Assembly (NCBI RefSeq): GCF_900142645.1
Contig: NZ_FRBP01000007.1
Coordinates: 150,662-214,661, forward strand
Reading direction: 5' to 3'
DNA: 64,000 bases
Source of the DNA: Eubacterium callanderi
Lineage (GTDB): Bacteria; Bacillota; Clostridia; Eubacteriales; Eubacteriaceae
Shown: positions 44,917 to 53,692 of the stretch, piece by piece
How positions within the stretch are numbered: position 1 is the first letter of the stretch
Layout: the number at the start of each line of letters is the position of its first letter
The notes under the pieces: generated by a model
What the model was told of the DNA's origin: nothing
What the model saw: only the letters and a program-made list of their open reading frames with translations
The model's database searches: none
Position numbers and translations under genes: made by a program

Positions 44917-46892
44917 AAGAGAAGCAATCAATCGCGTCGAAGCTCTATTTAGTGATTTTTCTGCTGTCGCTGATTCTCCTGTTCTACAATATCCCCCTGG
45001 GGTGTCTGGGCGTTTTGCTCTGCGGCATCTGCTTCTGGCGTGACAGCCAGGAGGAAAAGCAGTCCAATCTGAGACTTCAGAAAGCCATTGAGACCATCTA
45101 TGGCGATATTGACCGTTTAAACCAGGAGCGGATGTATGAGCTGCCGATTGCCCTGGTCATTGTCAATGAAGACGGACAAATCTGCTGGTATAATCAGTAT
45201 TTTGACCGGAACTTTAAGAAGAAGGATACGACAGCCAACTTTTTCGGGAAAAAAATTCAGGAGGAACTGGGGATCGACCTCGAAACTCTGCTTAAGGAAA
45301 AGGAACAGGACTTTAATCACAGGGATATTGACTATACCATTGTGTCAAACAGCTTCAGCGACGGGGACGAAACTCTGATTCTGCTGCATTTTTTCGATGT
45401 CACTATCCAGAAAAAACAGCAGGAAATTTACAAGGAAAACGAACCGGTTTTCTGTTATATTTTAATCGACAACTATGACGATATCATCGAGCAGCTCCCC
45501 AGCCACGAGCGGTCTGCGGTTCTGAGCCAGATCGACCTGAAGATCAACGAATGGGCAAAGAAGGTCGGGGCTGTGATCATCCAGTATGAAAATGACCACT
45601 ATTTAATGATTTTTGAAAAAGAAAAGCTGAGGGCCATGGAAGAAGAGCGTTTCCGTATTCTCGATGAAATCCGGGAGACAGAAACAGAAGAAAAATCCCA
45701 GGTGACCCTGAGTATCGGTATTGGTGTGTCTGATGAGCCGCTGGCCATCCGTGAGGCCGATGAGCTTTCCCACGCGGCGCTGGATATTGCCCTTGCCCGC
45801 GGCGGCGACCAGGCTGTTGTCAGACAGGATGAAAAAATGGCCTTTTATGGTGGAACCACTGAAGCCACGGAAAAACGAACCAAGGTGAAAGCCAGGGTAA
45901 AAGCCCACGGCCTCAGAGAGCTTATCCGCGAATCCGACAATGTCCTGATCATGGGGCATCAGACACCGGATATGGACTGCCTCGGCGCAGCAGTCGGCCT
46001 TCTGGGCGCCTGCAAGGCGCTCAATAAAACCGGTAAAATTGTCATCAAAGAGATTAACTACAGCATCAAGGAGCTGTTCCAGTACCTGATGGAAAACGAC
46101 GAGTACCGGGATTCCTTTATCAAGCCAAAGGAAGCAGAGGACTACATTACACCCAATACCCTGCTGATCATTGTGGATACTCAGAACGCCAATTATCTCG
46201 AGGTTCCAGAGCTGATCGACCAAATCGAAAAGATTGTGGTCATTGACCATCACCGGCGTTCTGGAAAATTCATTGAAAAAACGGTGCTTAACTATACAGA
46301 GGCCTATGCCTCATCGACCTGTGAATTGATCACCGAGCTGCTTCAGTACCTTGATGAAAAGGAAAGTATGAACGAAACCGAGGCAAACGCCCTTATGGCA
46401 GGTATGTGTATGGACACAAAGATGTTCACCTTTAAAACAGGGGTACGTACCTTTGAGGCGGCCTCTTATCTCCGCCGTAAAGGTGCGGACACCATTATCG
46501 CCAAAACCATGCTACAGGATGACCTCGCAACCTATGCCACCCGGTCAGAAGCGGTGCGGAACGCGAAGATCTATTTTGACAGCATTGCCATTTCCCAGTT
46601 GGAAAACGAATCGGAATACGCCAAGATCATTGCTGCCCAGGCGGCGGATGAACTGTTAAATATCAAGGGAATCAACGCGTCCTTCATCCTGTTAAAAAGC
46701 GGCAGCGGGCTGGTTATCAGCGGCCGTTCCATGGGTGAGGTCAATGTTCAGCTGATCCTTGAAAAAATGGGCGGCGGCGGCCATCTGGCCATTGCAGGCG
46801 CCCAGCTTCCAGATATCAATGATCTGGATGTCGGAAAACAGATGCTGCTCAGTGCCATTGAAGAATATATGAAAGAGAGAGAAGAAAAATGA
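44913..46892 (+). CDS. gdpP: Cyclic-di-AMP phosphodiesterase GdpP
   Basis: 659 residues. Two N-terminal membrane helices (to about residue 45) are followed by a degenerate PAS domain (about 65-150), a degenerate GGDEF domain (about 175-305), and DHH/DHHA1 (about 335-655). The DHH part has MGHQTPDMDCLGA, VDTQNAN and VVIDHHRR metal ligands, and GGGGHLAIAGAQL closes DHHA1. It hydrolyses c-di-AMP to pApA and so sets osmotic and cell-wall homeostasis. It overlaps rplI by 4 nt. Confidence 0.96.
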   Translation: MKEKQSIASKLYLVIFLLSLILLFYNIPLGCLGVLLCGICFWRDSQEEKQSNLRLQKAIETIYGDIDRLNQERMYELPIALVIVNEDGQICWYNQYFDRNFKKKDTTANFFGKKIQEELGIDLETLLKEKEQDFNHRDIDYTIVSNSFSDGDETLILLHFFDVTIQKKQQEIYKENEPVFCYILIDNYDDIIEQLPSHERSAVLSQIDLKINEWAKKVGAVIIQYENDHYLMIFEKEKLRAMEEERFRILDEIRETETEEKSQVTLSIGIGVSDEPLAIREADELSHAALDIALARGGDQAVVRQDEKMAFYGGTTEATEKRTKVKARVKAHGLRELIRESDNVLIMGHQTPDMDCLGAAVGLLGACKALNKTGKIVIKEINYSIKELFQYLMENDEYRDSFIKPKEAEDYITPNTLLIIVDTQNANYLEVPELIDQIEKIVVIDHHRRSGKFIEKTVLNYTEAYASSTCELITELLQYLDEKESMNETEANALMAGMCMDTKMFTFKTGVRTFEAASYLRRKGADTIIAKTMLQDDLATYATRSEAVRNAKIYFDSIAISQLENESEYAKIIAAQAADELLNIKGINASFILLKSGSGLVISGRSMGEVNVQLILEKMGGGGHLAIAGAQLPDINDLDVGKQMLLSAIEEYMKEREEK

Positions 46893-47338
46893 AAGTAGTT
46901 TTATTAGAAGATGTTCAAAATGTCGGCAAAGCCGGCGAAATTGTCAATGTTAAGGATGGCTACGGCCGTAACTTTTTGATTAAAACCAACAAGGGTCTTC
47001 CGGGAACAAAGGAAAATATTGCCAAGGCAGAGGAAGCCCAGGCTCTGAAAAAACAACAGATGGAAGAAGAACGCCAGGCTGCTGTGGCTTTGGCAAAGGT
47101 CATTGACGACACGACCATCACCATCGCTGAAAAAGCAGGGGAAGACGGAAAGCTTTTTGGCTCTGTCACCAGCAAGGATATTGCTGAAGCCCTGGAAGCC
47201 CAGAAAGAAATCAAAGTGGACAAACGCAAGATCGCTTTAAACGCGCCGGTCAGAAATGTCGGACGCATTGAGGTAAAGGTTAAAACCTATGCCGGCGTTG
47301 AAGGCAACCTGACAGTTGTGGTTGAAGCTGCAAAATAA
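46889..47338 (+). CDS. rplI: Large ribosomal subunit protein bL9
   Basis: 149 residues. MKVVLLEDVQNVGKAGEIVNV and GYGRNFLIKTNKG are the conserved N-domain; a long connecting helix follows, then the C-domain. The gene is coupled to gdpP (ATGA overlap) and followed 57 nt on by dnaB. Confidence 0.98.
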   Translation: MKVVLLEDVQNVGKAGEIVNVKDGYGRNFLIKTNKGLPGTKENIAKAEEAQALKKQQMEEERQAAVALAKVIDDTTITIAEKAGEDGKLFGSVTSKDIAEALEAQKEIKVDKRKIALNAPVRNVGRIEVKVKTYAGVEGNLTVVVEAAK

Positions 47339-47395
47339 ATTTGGAAATCCGTGCCGATTTCCTGGGAAATTTTTTTGAAAAGGAGGTGAAATCAG

Positions 47396-48736
47396 GTGAT
47401 TAACCCGAAGACTCCGCCCCATAACCTTGAAGCAGAGCAGTCGGTTCTCGGGGCGATTTTGCTGGAAGAATCCAATATTGCCAGGGCAGAGGAACTGCTG
47501 TCGCCGGACGACTTTTACAGTACCGCCAATGCCCGGATATTTGAGTGTATGCTGGCGCTGCATGATGAAAGACGGCCAATCGATACCGTAACTCTGATCA
47601 ATATGCTTAAAAACCGGGGCGTTCTTGAAGAAATCGGCGGGCCGTCCTATATCGCGGGCTTGGTTGACCAGGTCCCCATGTATACAAACTATGAGGAATA
47701 CTGTAAGATTGTTCAGGAAAAGTCGGTCATACGCAACCTGATTGACACCGCCACCGAAATCCTCAATGAAAGCTACGGCCAGTATGATGATGTGGAATCT
47801 GTCATTGAAAGTGCCGAGCAGAGTATTTTTAAGGTTTCGCAGGGAAAAAAACGCGGAGACTTTGAGCCTATCAGCGAAACCCTTGGTGAAACCCTGATGC
47901 AGATTGAGACCATTCAGCAGAACCAGGGGAATCTGACCGGCCTGACCACAGGCTTTTCAGAGCTTGATCTTTATACCTCTGGTCTGCAGAGGTCTGACCT
48001 GATCTTCGTGGCGGCGCGCCCCTCCATGGGTAAAACGGCCTTTGCCTTAAACCTGGCCCAGAACGCTGCCCTGAAGGAAAATGCCGCAGTCGCTATTTTC
48101 AGTCTTGAAATGTCCAAGGCCCAGCTGGTACAGCGTATGCTCTGCGCGGAATCCCTGGTCGACAGCAATAAGATCCGTACAGGGGAGCTTTCACCAGAGG
48201 ATTGGGAGAGTATCTCCCTTGGCTATAGTCATCTATACAATACCAATATTTTTATTGACGACACCCCAGGGGTGACCCTGTCAGAGGTACGGTCAAAATG
48301 CCGCCGTCTCAAAACAGAAAAGGGACTGGATTTGATTCTTATCGACTACCTTCAGCTCATGAGCGGCAGGGGAAAAGCGGAGAACAGGCAGAATGAAATC
48401 TCGGAGATTTCAAGAGGTTTGAAGGGGCTTGCCCGTGAAATGGACTGCCCGCTGATCTGCCTGTCACAGCTCAGCCGTGCGCCGGATGCAAGGACAGACC
48501 ATCATCCCATGCTTGCCGACCTCCGTGAATCCGGCTCCATCGAGCAGGATGCCGATGTGGTTATGTTTTTATACCGTGACTACTACTATAACAAAGAATC
48601 TGAGCCTCATATCGCCGAGCTCGATATTGCCAAGCAGCGTAATGGCCCGACCGGCCGCCTGAAGCTCGCATGGCTGCCTGAATACACCAAATTCAATGAT
48701 CCTGCGCCTGATTTTTATGAGGACCCGGGGTACTAA
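47396..48736 (+). CDS. dnaB: Replicative DNA helicase
   Basis: 446 residues from the GTG at 47396, after AAAAGGAGGTG. The N-terminal helical domain begins PPHNLEAEQSVLGAIL. The RecA-like domain has Walker A ARPSMGKTAFALN, Walker B LILIDYLQLMSG and LRESGSIEQDADVVMFL. It unwinds DNA at the fork. The order rplI-dnaB is conserved in Firmicutes, where the gene is called dnaC in Bacillus. Confidence 0.98.
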   Translation: MINPKTPPHNLEAEQSVLGAILLEESNIARAEELLSPDDFYSTANARIFECMLALHDERRPIDTVTLINMLKNRGVLEEIGGPSYIAGLVDQVPMYTNYEEYCKIVQEKSVIRNLIDTATEILNESYGQYDDVESVIESAEQSIFKVSQGKKRGDFEPISETLGETLMQIETIQQNQGNLTGLTTGFSELDLYTSGLQRSDLIFVAARPSMGKTAFALNLAQNAALKENAAVAIFSLEMSKAQLVQRMLCAESLVDSNKIRTGELSPEDWESISLGYSHLYNTNIFIDDTPGVTLSEVRSKCRRLKTEKGLDLILIDYLQLMSGRGKAENRQNEISEISRGLKGLAREMDCPLICLSQLSRAPDARTDHHPMLADLRESGSIEQDADVVMFLYRDYYYNKESEPHIAELDIAKQRNGPTGRLKLAWLPEYTKFNDPAPDFYEDPGY

Positions 48737-48871
48737 ATTTGGTGGTGCAGCGGGAATGGTGAGGCGGTTTTCAAGCTGCGGTACAATGGAAATCTGTGGT
48801 TATTGAATGGAGAATGGAAATTATTTTTTTATTGAAGGTTACCTTGGCGTTCAGGGTAAGAAGGGTTTCAT

Positions 48872-50257
48872 ATGAATAAGTATGATGTAATCATAATCGG
48901 CGCCGGCCCTGCCGGCATTTTTGCTGCGCTTGAGCTTAAAAAGGAAAAACCTGAGCTCAGTATTTTAATGCTGGAAAAGGGTAATGCCATCGAAAAACGG
49001 ATTTGTCCAAAAAGGAAGACCGGCGTGTGTGTGGGATGTAAGCCCTGCAATATCACGACGGGGTTTGCCGGAGCGGGCGCTTACTCAGACGGGAAGCTCT
49101 CGCTGTCGCCGGATGTCGGCGGAGAGCTGCCGGATTATATCGGTTATGAAAAAACCGAAGAACTTATCGCCTATGTGGATGAGCATTATCTGCGTTTTGG
49201 GGCAGATCCCAAGGTACATGGTCTCGATAATCCGGAGAAAATCCGCGAGATAAGAACAAAGGCCATCCAGAGTAATCTAAAGCTTATCGAATGCCCCATA
49301 CGCCACATGGGGACAGAGGTTGGCTACACCATCTATAAGCGCATTCAGGATCATTTGATCCATGATCTGGGAGTAGAAATCAAGTTCCGCGATCCGGTAA
49401 AAAGCCTGATCGTGGAGGATGGCGTGGCCGTTGGTGTGAACGCTGACGGCGAATACTACGCGGACAAAATTTTAGCCGGTGTAGGCCGTGAGGGTTCGGA
49501 ATGGTTTAAAGCCATGTGCGACACCTACGGCGTAGACACCACAGTGGGCAAGGTGGATATCGGTATCCGGCTTGAAACCCGCAACGAAATCATGAAGGAA
49601 ATTAACGATGCCCTTTATGAGGGTAAGCTGGTCTACTATACGCCAACCTTTGACGACGCAGTGCGGACCTTCTGCTCAAATCCCGGCGGAGTTGTTTCAA
49701 CGGAATACTATGATGACAATCTGGCAGTGGTCAATGGCCACAGCTACAAATCAGACACTCTAAAAACAGACAACACCAATTTTGCGCTGTTGGTTTCCAA
49801 AGGCTTTACCGAGCCTTTTAACGCGCCCATCGCCTACGGCAAGCACATTGCCAGCCTTGGAAACATGCTGACCGGGAATAAGATTCTTGTGCAGCGCTAC
49901 GGCGACTTTATCAGAGGCCGGAGAACCAACGAGGAAAGGCTTCACCGAAACAATATCCGACCGACTCTCAAGGATGCAGTGCCGGGAGACTTGTGTCTGG
50001 TGCTTCCGTACCGCATTATGAAGGATATCGACGAAATGATCCAGGCGCTGGACCATGTATCACCGGGTCTGGCCAGTGATGAGACCCTGCTTTACGGAGT
50101 AGAGGTCAAATTCTACTCCAACAAGGTGGCTGTGGATGAAAATTTTCAGACTAATATTAAAAACCTGTACGTGCTGGGCGACGGGGCTGGAATCACCCGC
50201 GGCCTGATGCAGGCCTCTGTCAACGGCGTCTATGTGGCGCGAAATTTGTTTGATTAA
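48872..50257 (+). CDS. FAD-dependent oxidoreductase (COG2509 type)
   Basis: 461 residues. The FAD motif is at the N-terminus (DVIIIGAGPAGIFAALEL). A cysteine-rich segment follows at about 47-58 (CPKRKTGVCVGCKPC), then TTGFAGAGAYSDGKLSL, which is characteristic of these uncharacterised dehydrogenases. The C-terminus closes the FAD site (LYVLGDGAGITRGLMQAS). The substrate is unknown. The gene overlaps nothing; rsmI starts 14 nt later. The 135-bp gap from dnaB contains a fragment related to the MITE-like repeat. Confidence 0.87.
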   Translation: MNKYDVIIIGAGPAGIFAALELKKEKPELSILMLEKGNAIEKRICPKRKTGVCVGCKPCNITTGFAGAGAYSDGKLSLSPDVGGELPDYIGYEKTEELIAYVDEHYLRFGADPKVHGLDNPEKIREIRTKAIQSNLKLIECPIRHMGTEVGYTIYKRIQDHLIHDLGVEIKFRDPVKSLIVEDGVAVGVNADGEYYADKILAGVGREGSEWFKAMCDTYGVDTTVGKVDIGIRLETRNEIMKEINDALYEGKLVYYTPTFDDAVRTFCSNPGGVVSTEYYDDNLAVVNGHSYKSDTLKTDNTNFALLVSKGFTEPFNAPIAYGKHIASLGNMLTGNKILVQRYGDFIRGRRTNEERLHRNNIRPTLKDAVPGDLCLVLPYRIMKDIDEMIQALDHVSPGLASDETLLYGVEVKFYSNKVAVDENFQTNIKNLYVLGDGAGITRGLMQASVNGVYVARNLFD

Positions 50258-50271
50258 AAATGGAGAATGAC

Positions 50272-51102
50272 ATGCCGGGAAAACTATACATTGTCGGAAC
50301 ACCCATCGGTAATCTTGAGGATATTACGCTGAGGGCTCTCAGGATTTTGAAGGAAGTGGACGTGATTGCCGCGGAGGACACCCGACATACGGTCAAACTG
50401 CTCAATCATTTTGAGCTTAAGAAGCACCTGCTGGCCTATCATCAGCACAATGAGCAGAGCGGAAGTGAAAAGCTGCTGGAGCTTTTGGCAGAGGGTAAAG
50501 ATATTGCCCTGGTCAGCGACGCGGGAATGCCCGTTATCTCTGACCCTGGCTCGGTTATTGTCAGCCGGTGTAATGAAGCTGGAATCCCGGTGGAGGTGGT
50601 ACCCGGACCAAACGCCGGACTTTGCGCACTCGTGCTCTCAGGCATTGATGCCCGGGCCTTTACCTTTATGGGGTTTTTAGGAAAACAAAACAAAGAGATC
50701 CGCGGGGGTATTGAGAAAATAGCCGCCTCTGAAAATACGGTTATTCTCTACGAAACGCCCCACAGACTGGTGAAAACACTGGAAGCTATGGTTCAGGTCA
50801 TTCCGGACCGAAAAATGAGTATTTCCAGGGAAATAACAAAAAAATATGAAGAGACCCGAATGGGCACAGTTCAGGAGCATCTGGACTGGTATTCTGAAAA
50901 TCCACCCAAAGGTGAGTTTGTGCTGGTCATTGAAGGAGGCGATGGCCTTCCGTCAGACAGCCAGGATTTGACAGCCCTTTCTCTGGATGAGCACATGGCC
51001 CATTATGAAGACCAGGGCATGGGCGAAAAGGAAGCCATGAAGCAGGTGGCCAGAGACCGGGGCGTGAGCAAGCGGGATATCTATAATCTGATCAAACGGT
51101 AA
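50272..51102 (+). CDS. rsmI: 16S rRNA (cytidine1402-2'-O)-methyltransferase RsmI
   Basis: 276 residues from the ATG at 50272; GGAG lies 6 nt before it, so the ATG at 50260 is a less likely start. GKLYIVGTPIGNLEDITLRALR, VIAAEDTRHT and VSDAGMPVISDPG are the family signature motifs. It methylates the ribose of C1402 in 16S rRNA. A C-terminal helical domain (KEAMKQVARDRGVSKRDIY) is complete. Confidence 0.97.
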   Translation: MPGKLYIVGTPIGNLEDITLRALRILKEVDVIAAEDTRHTVKLLNHFELKKHLLAYHQHNEQSGSEKLLELLAEGKDIALVSDAGMPVISDPGSVIVSRCNEAGIPVEVVPGPNAGLCALVLSGIDARAFTFMGFLGKQNKEIRGGIEKIAASENTVILYETPHRLVKTLEAMVQVIPDRKMSISREITKKYEETRMGTVQEHLDWYSENPPKGEFVLVIEGGDGLPSDSQDLTALSLDEHMAHYEDQGMGEKEAMKQVARDRGVSKRDIYNLIKR

Positions 51103-51109
51103 TTTGAAA

Positions 51110-51316
51110 ACAATTGAAAATGGAAAATTATAGTACAAATCTGCCTCTGGCAGATTTGATTGGATGGGACTAAGTCGCTTTAGAGATCAGCATGAACGCC
51201 ATGCTAAAGCAAGTTAGGGGCAGACATCTCGGGTATTTGCGGGCGTCGCTCTGCCACTTTTTAGTGCGGTGGCCGCCCTTTTAATCCCTTAAAAGAATTC
51301 GTTAATTTTCCATTGC
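51110..51316 (+). ncRNA. Structured non-coding element with repeat-like ends (HEARO/OMEGA-like candidate)
   Basis: About 200 bp with no open frame. The ends AATTGAAAATGGAAAATTA and TTAATTTTCCATTG are inverted copies of one another. Inside are a hairpin AAATCTGCC-TCT-GGCAGATTT-like (51138-51157), then nested helices: CTAA (51170-51173) with TTAG (51214-51217), GCTTT (51177-51181) with AAAGC (51206-51210), and AGCATG (51189-51194) with CATGCT (51200-51205). GGCAGA (51219-51224) pairs with TCTGCC (51250-51255) and GCGG (51266-51269) with CCGC (51273-51276). This layout recalls the HEARO RNAs that accompany IscB-type nucleases, but no nuclease gene is nearby and identity cannot be proven by eye. 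Confidence 0.5.
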
Positions 51317-51378
51317 CTTAAAAGTGCTTGCATTTTAAAAATATTTGGATATAATAGTATAGTAATAAATTGAATATG

Positions 51379-51640
51379 AACTGCGATGAAGAGAAGAGTA
51401 CATTCGGAGGAAGCATACAGAGAACCGGGAAAGGTGAAAGCCGGCTGTGGACAAGGAATGGAAGATGGCCTCGGAGCATGCTTTGGTGAGGGCTGCCGCC
51501 TAAGCCAGGGCCGCGGAAAGCGTTAAAAACAAATAATAAACCCTGCCGGTTTATTAGCTGAGCCGTCTGCCGTGAGACAGGCGGAAAGTAAGGTGGTAAC
51601 ACGAGAGCTTCGTCCTTATATGGAGGGGCTCTCTTTATTT
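51379..51640 (+). promoter_or_regulatory. T-box riboswitch (methionine) upstream of metG
   Basis: The conserved T-box segment AAGGTGGTAACACG (51590-51603) is followed by the terminator stem GAGAGC (51603-51608) / GCTCTC (51628-51633) and a T-run. Stem I begins near GCGATGAAGAGAAGAGTA (51382 on), a typical T-box opening. Two ATG triplets (51458-51460 and 51465-51467) in the stem I 3' region are candidates for the specifier, matching methionine. Uncharged tRNA-Met would stabilise the antiterminator and turn on metG. Confidence 0.9.
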
Positions 51641-51663
51641 TTAGAAATTTTCAAGGAGGAAAT

Positions 51664-53610
51664 ATGATGGAAGAAAAGAAAACTTTTTATGTGACAACCC
51701 CGATTTATTATCCAAGCGGGGATTTACACATCGGCCATACCTACACCACCGTAGCCGCCGATACTCTGACCCGTTTTAAAAAGCTGACGGGCTACGATGC
51801 CTATTTTCTGACCGGTACCGATGAACACGGCCAGAAGATTCAAAAGGCTGCTGAGGAAAAGGGCGTCACCCCACAGGCCTATGTGGATGACGTGGTGGGA
51901 AGAATTAAAGAGCTGTGGAAGCTGATGAACATCAACTATGACCAGTTTATCCGTACCACAGACCCGGAACATGAGAAAACCATCCAGCAGATTTTTAAAA
52001 AGCTTTATGACCAGGGCGATATTTACAAAGGAAAATATGAAGGCTGGTACTGCACTCCCTGCGAATCCTTCTGGACGGAAAGCCAGCTGGTGGACGGCAA
52101 CTGCCCGGACTGCGGACGTCCGGTTGAAAAAGCTTCCGAAGAGGCTTACTTCTTTAAGATGTCAAAATACGCAGACCGCTTACTTAAGTACATCGAAGAC
52201 CATCCGGATTTTATTCAGCCGGAATCCCGGAAGAATGAAATGATCAACAATTTTATCAAGCCCGGCCTTCAGGATCTCTGCGTTTCCAGAACCTCCTTCA
52301 GCTGGGGCGTTCCGGTAACCTTTGACCCGGGGCATGTGGTGTATGTCTGGATCGACGCTCTGCCGAACTATATCTCGGCTCTTGGCTATCTGAATGACAA
52401 GCCGCAGCTCATGGATAAATACTGGCCCGCGAATGTGCATCTGGTCGGTAAGGACATCATCCGCTTTCATACCATCTATTGGCCGATTATTCTCATGGCA
52501 CTGGACCTTCCGCTGCCGGAACACGTATACGGCCACGGATGGATTTTATTAAAGGGTGGAAAAATGTCCAAATCTGTAGGCAATGTTGTCGACCCGGTAG
52601 AGCTGGCTGAAAAATATGGCGTGGATGCACTGCGCTACCATGTGCTGCGTGAAATGACCTACGGCGCAGACGGTATTTATAACGAAGATCTGCTGGTCAG
52701 CCACATCAATTCTGACCTGGCCAATGACCTGGGCAATCTCCTGAGCCGGACAGTGGCCATGACCGTGAAATACTTTGACGGCGTGATTCCAGCTGAGCGT
52801 GAAAGCGGTGATTTTGACGCCGAGCTCATTGCTCTGGCAGAGGAAACTCCAGGTGTTGTGGAAGATTACATGAATAAGCTGGATTTCAGCCGCGCGCTGG
52901 AAGCGGTCTGGAAGCTGGTTTCCCGCACCAATAAATACATTGATGAGACACAGCCATGGGTTTTGATCAAAGATCCTGAAAAGAAAGCCCGTCTGGCAAT
53001 GGTGATGTATAACCTGACAGAGTCTCTCAGAATAATTTCTGTACTCGTAAGCTCTGCAATGCCCGATACCGGCGTTAAGATTGCCGATGAACTTAAGGTA
53101 CCAGAAGAACTCAGGACCTGGGAAAGTATCCAGTCCTTTGGAAAATACCCGGACGGCATCCAGGTAGAGCGCTGTGAACCAATCTTCCCGAGAATTGAAG
53201 TGAAGAAGGAAAAACAAGAACAGAAACAGCCGCCTAAAAAGGAAAAACAGGCCAAGAAGGAAGAAAAAGCCGCGGTGCCAGAAGGCCTGATCACCATCGA
53301 TGATTTTGCCAAGGTTGAGATGAAAGTCGCAGAGGTCATCTCCTGCGAACAGCATCCTGACGCAGACCGCCTGCTGGTGTTCCAGCTGGATCTGGGAACA
53401 GAAAAGCGCCAGATTATCTCTGGAATCGCCAAATACTATAAGCCTGAAGACCTTGTGGGCAAAAAGGTTATTGTCTGTACAAATCTGAAGCCGGTCATGC
53501 TGAGGGGACTGGAGTCCAACGGGATGATTCTTTCCGCTGTTAAGGGGAAAAAGCTGAGTATTTTAACAGTCGACGGCGATGTAATCCCGGCTGGCGGCAA
53601 AGTAAGCTAA
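51664..53610 (+). CDS. metG: Methionine--tRNA ligase
   Basis: 648 residues (ATG at 51664; the adjacent ATG at 51667 is better spaced from AAGGAGG). The HIGH-type motif is GDLHIGHTYT, zinc ligands are CTPCESF and CPDCGRP, and the KMSKS loop is GGKMSKSVGN. From about 535 a C-terminal EMAP-II-like tRNA-binding domain follows a Lys/Glu-rich linker. It is controlled by the T-box leader. Confidence 0.98.
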   Translation: MMEEKKTFYVTTPIYYPSGDLHIGHTYTTVAADTLTRFKKLTGYDAYFLTGTDEHGQKIQKAAEEKGVTPQAYVDDVVGRIKELWKLMNINYDQFIRTTDPEHEKTIQQIFKKLYDQGDIYKGKYEGWYCTPCESFWTESQLVDGNCPDCGRPVEKASEEAYFFKMSKYADRLLKYIEDHPDFIQPESRKNEMINNFIKPGLQDLCVSRTSFSWGVPVTFDPGHVVYVWIDALPNYISALGYLNDKPQLMDKYWPANVHLVGKDIIRFHTIYWPIILMALDLPLPEHVYGHGWILLKGGKMSKSVGNVVDPVELAEKYGVDALRYHVLREMTYGADGIYNEDLLVSHINSDLANDLGNLLSRTVAMTVKYFDGVIPAERESGDFDAELIALAEETPGVVEDYMNKLDFSRALEAVWKLVSRTNKYIDETQPWVLIKDPEKKARLAMVMYNLTESLRIISVLVSSAMPDTGVKIADELKVPEELRTWESIQSFGKYPDGIQVERCEPIFPRIEVKKEKQEQKQPPKKEKQAKKEEKAAVPEGLITIDDFAKVEMKVAEVISCEQHPDADRLLVFQLDLGTEKRQIISGIAKYYKPEDLVGKKVIVCTNLKPVMLRGLESNGMILSAVKGKKLSILTVDGDVIPAGGKVS

Positions 53611-53663
53611 AAGGATAAAACTTAATTTCTATTGAAAATAACACAAAATCTTCTGTTTAATGA

Positions 53664-53669
53664 TATAAT
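53664..53669 (+). promoter_or_regulatory. Extended -10 of the LTA-synthase-like gene
   Basis: TGATATAAT (hexamer 53664-53669) ends 23 bp before the TTG start; no good -35 is seen. Confidence 0.55.
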
Positions 53670-53692
53670 AGTCAGAGAACAGGAGGTTTTTT

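Noticed and set aside
52549-53355. 268-codon open reading opposite metG
   Set aside because: Antisense to a conserved synthetase gene, with low-complexity Phe/Leu runs mirroring Lys/Glu codons.
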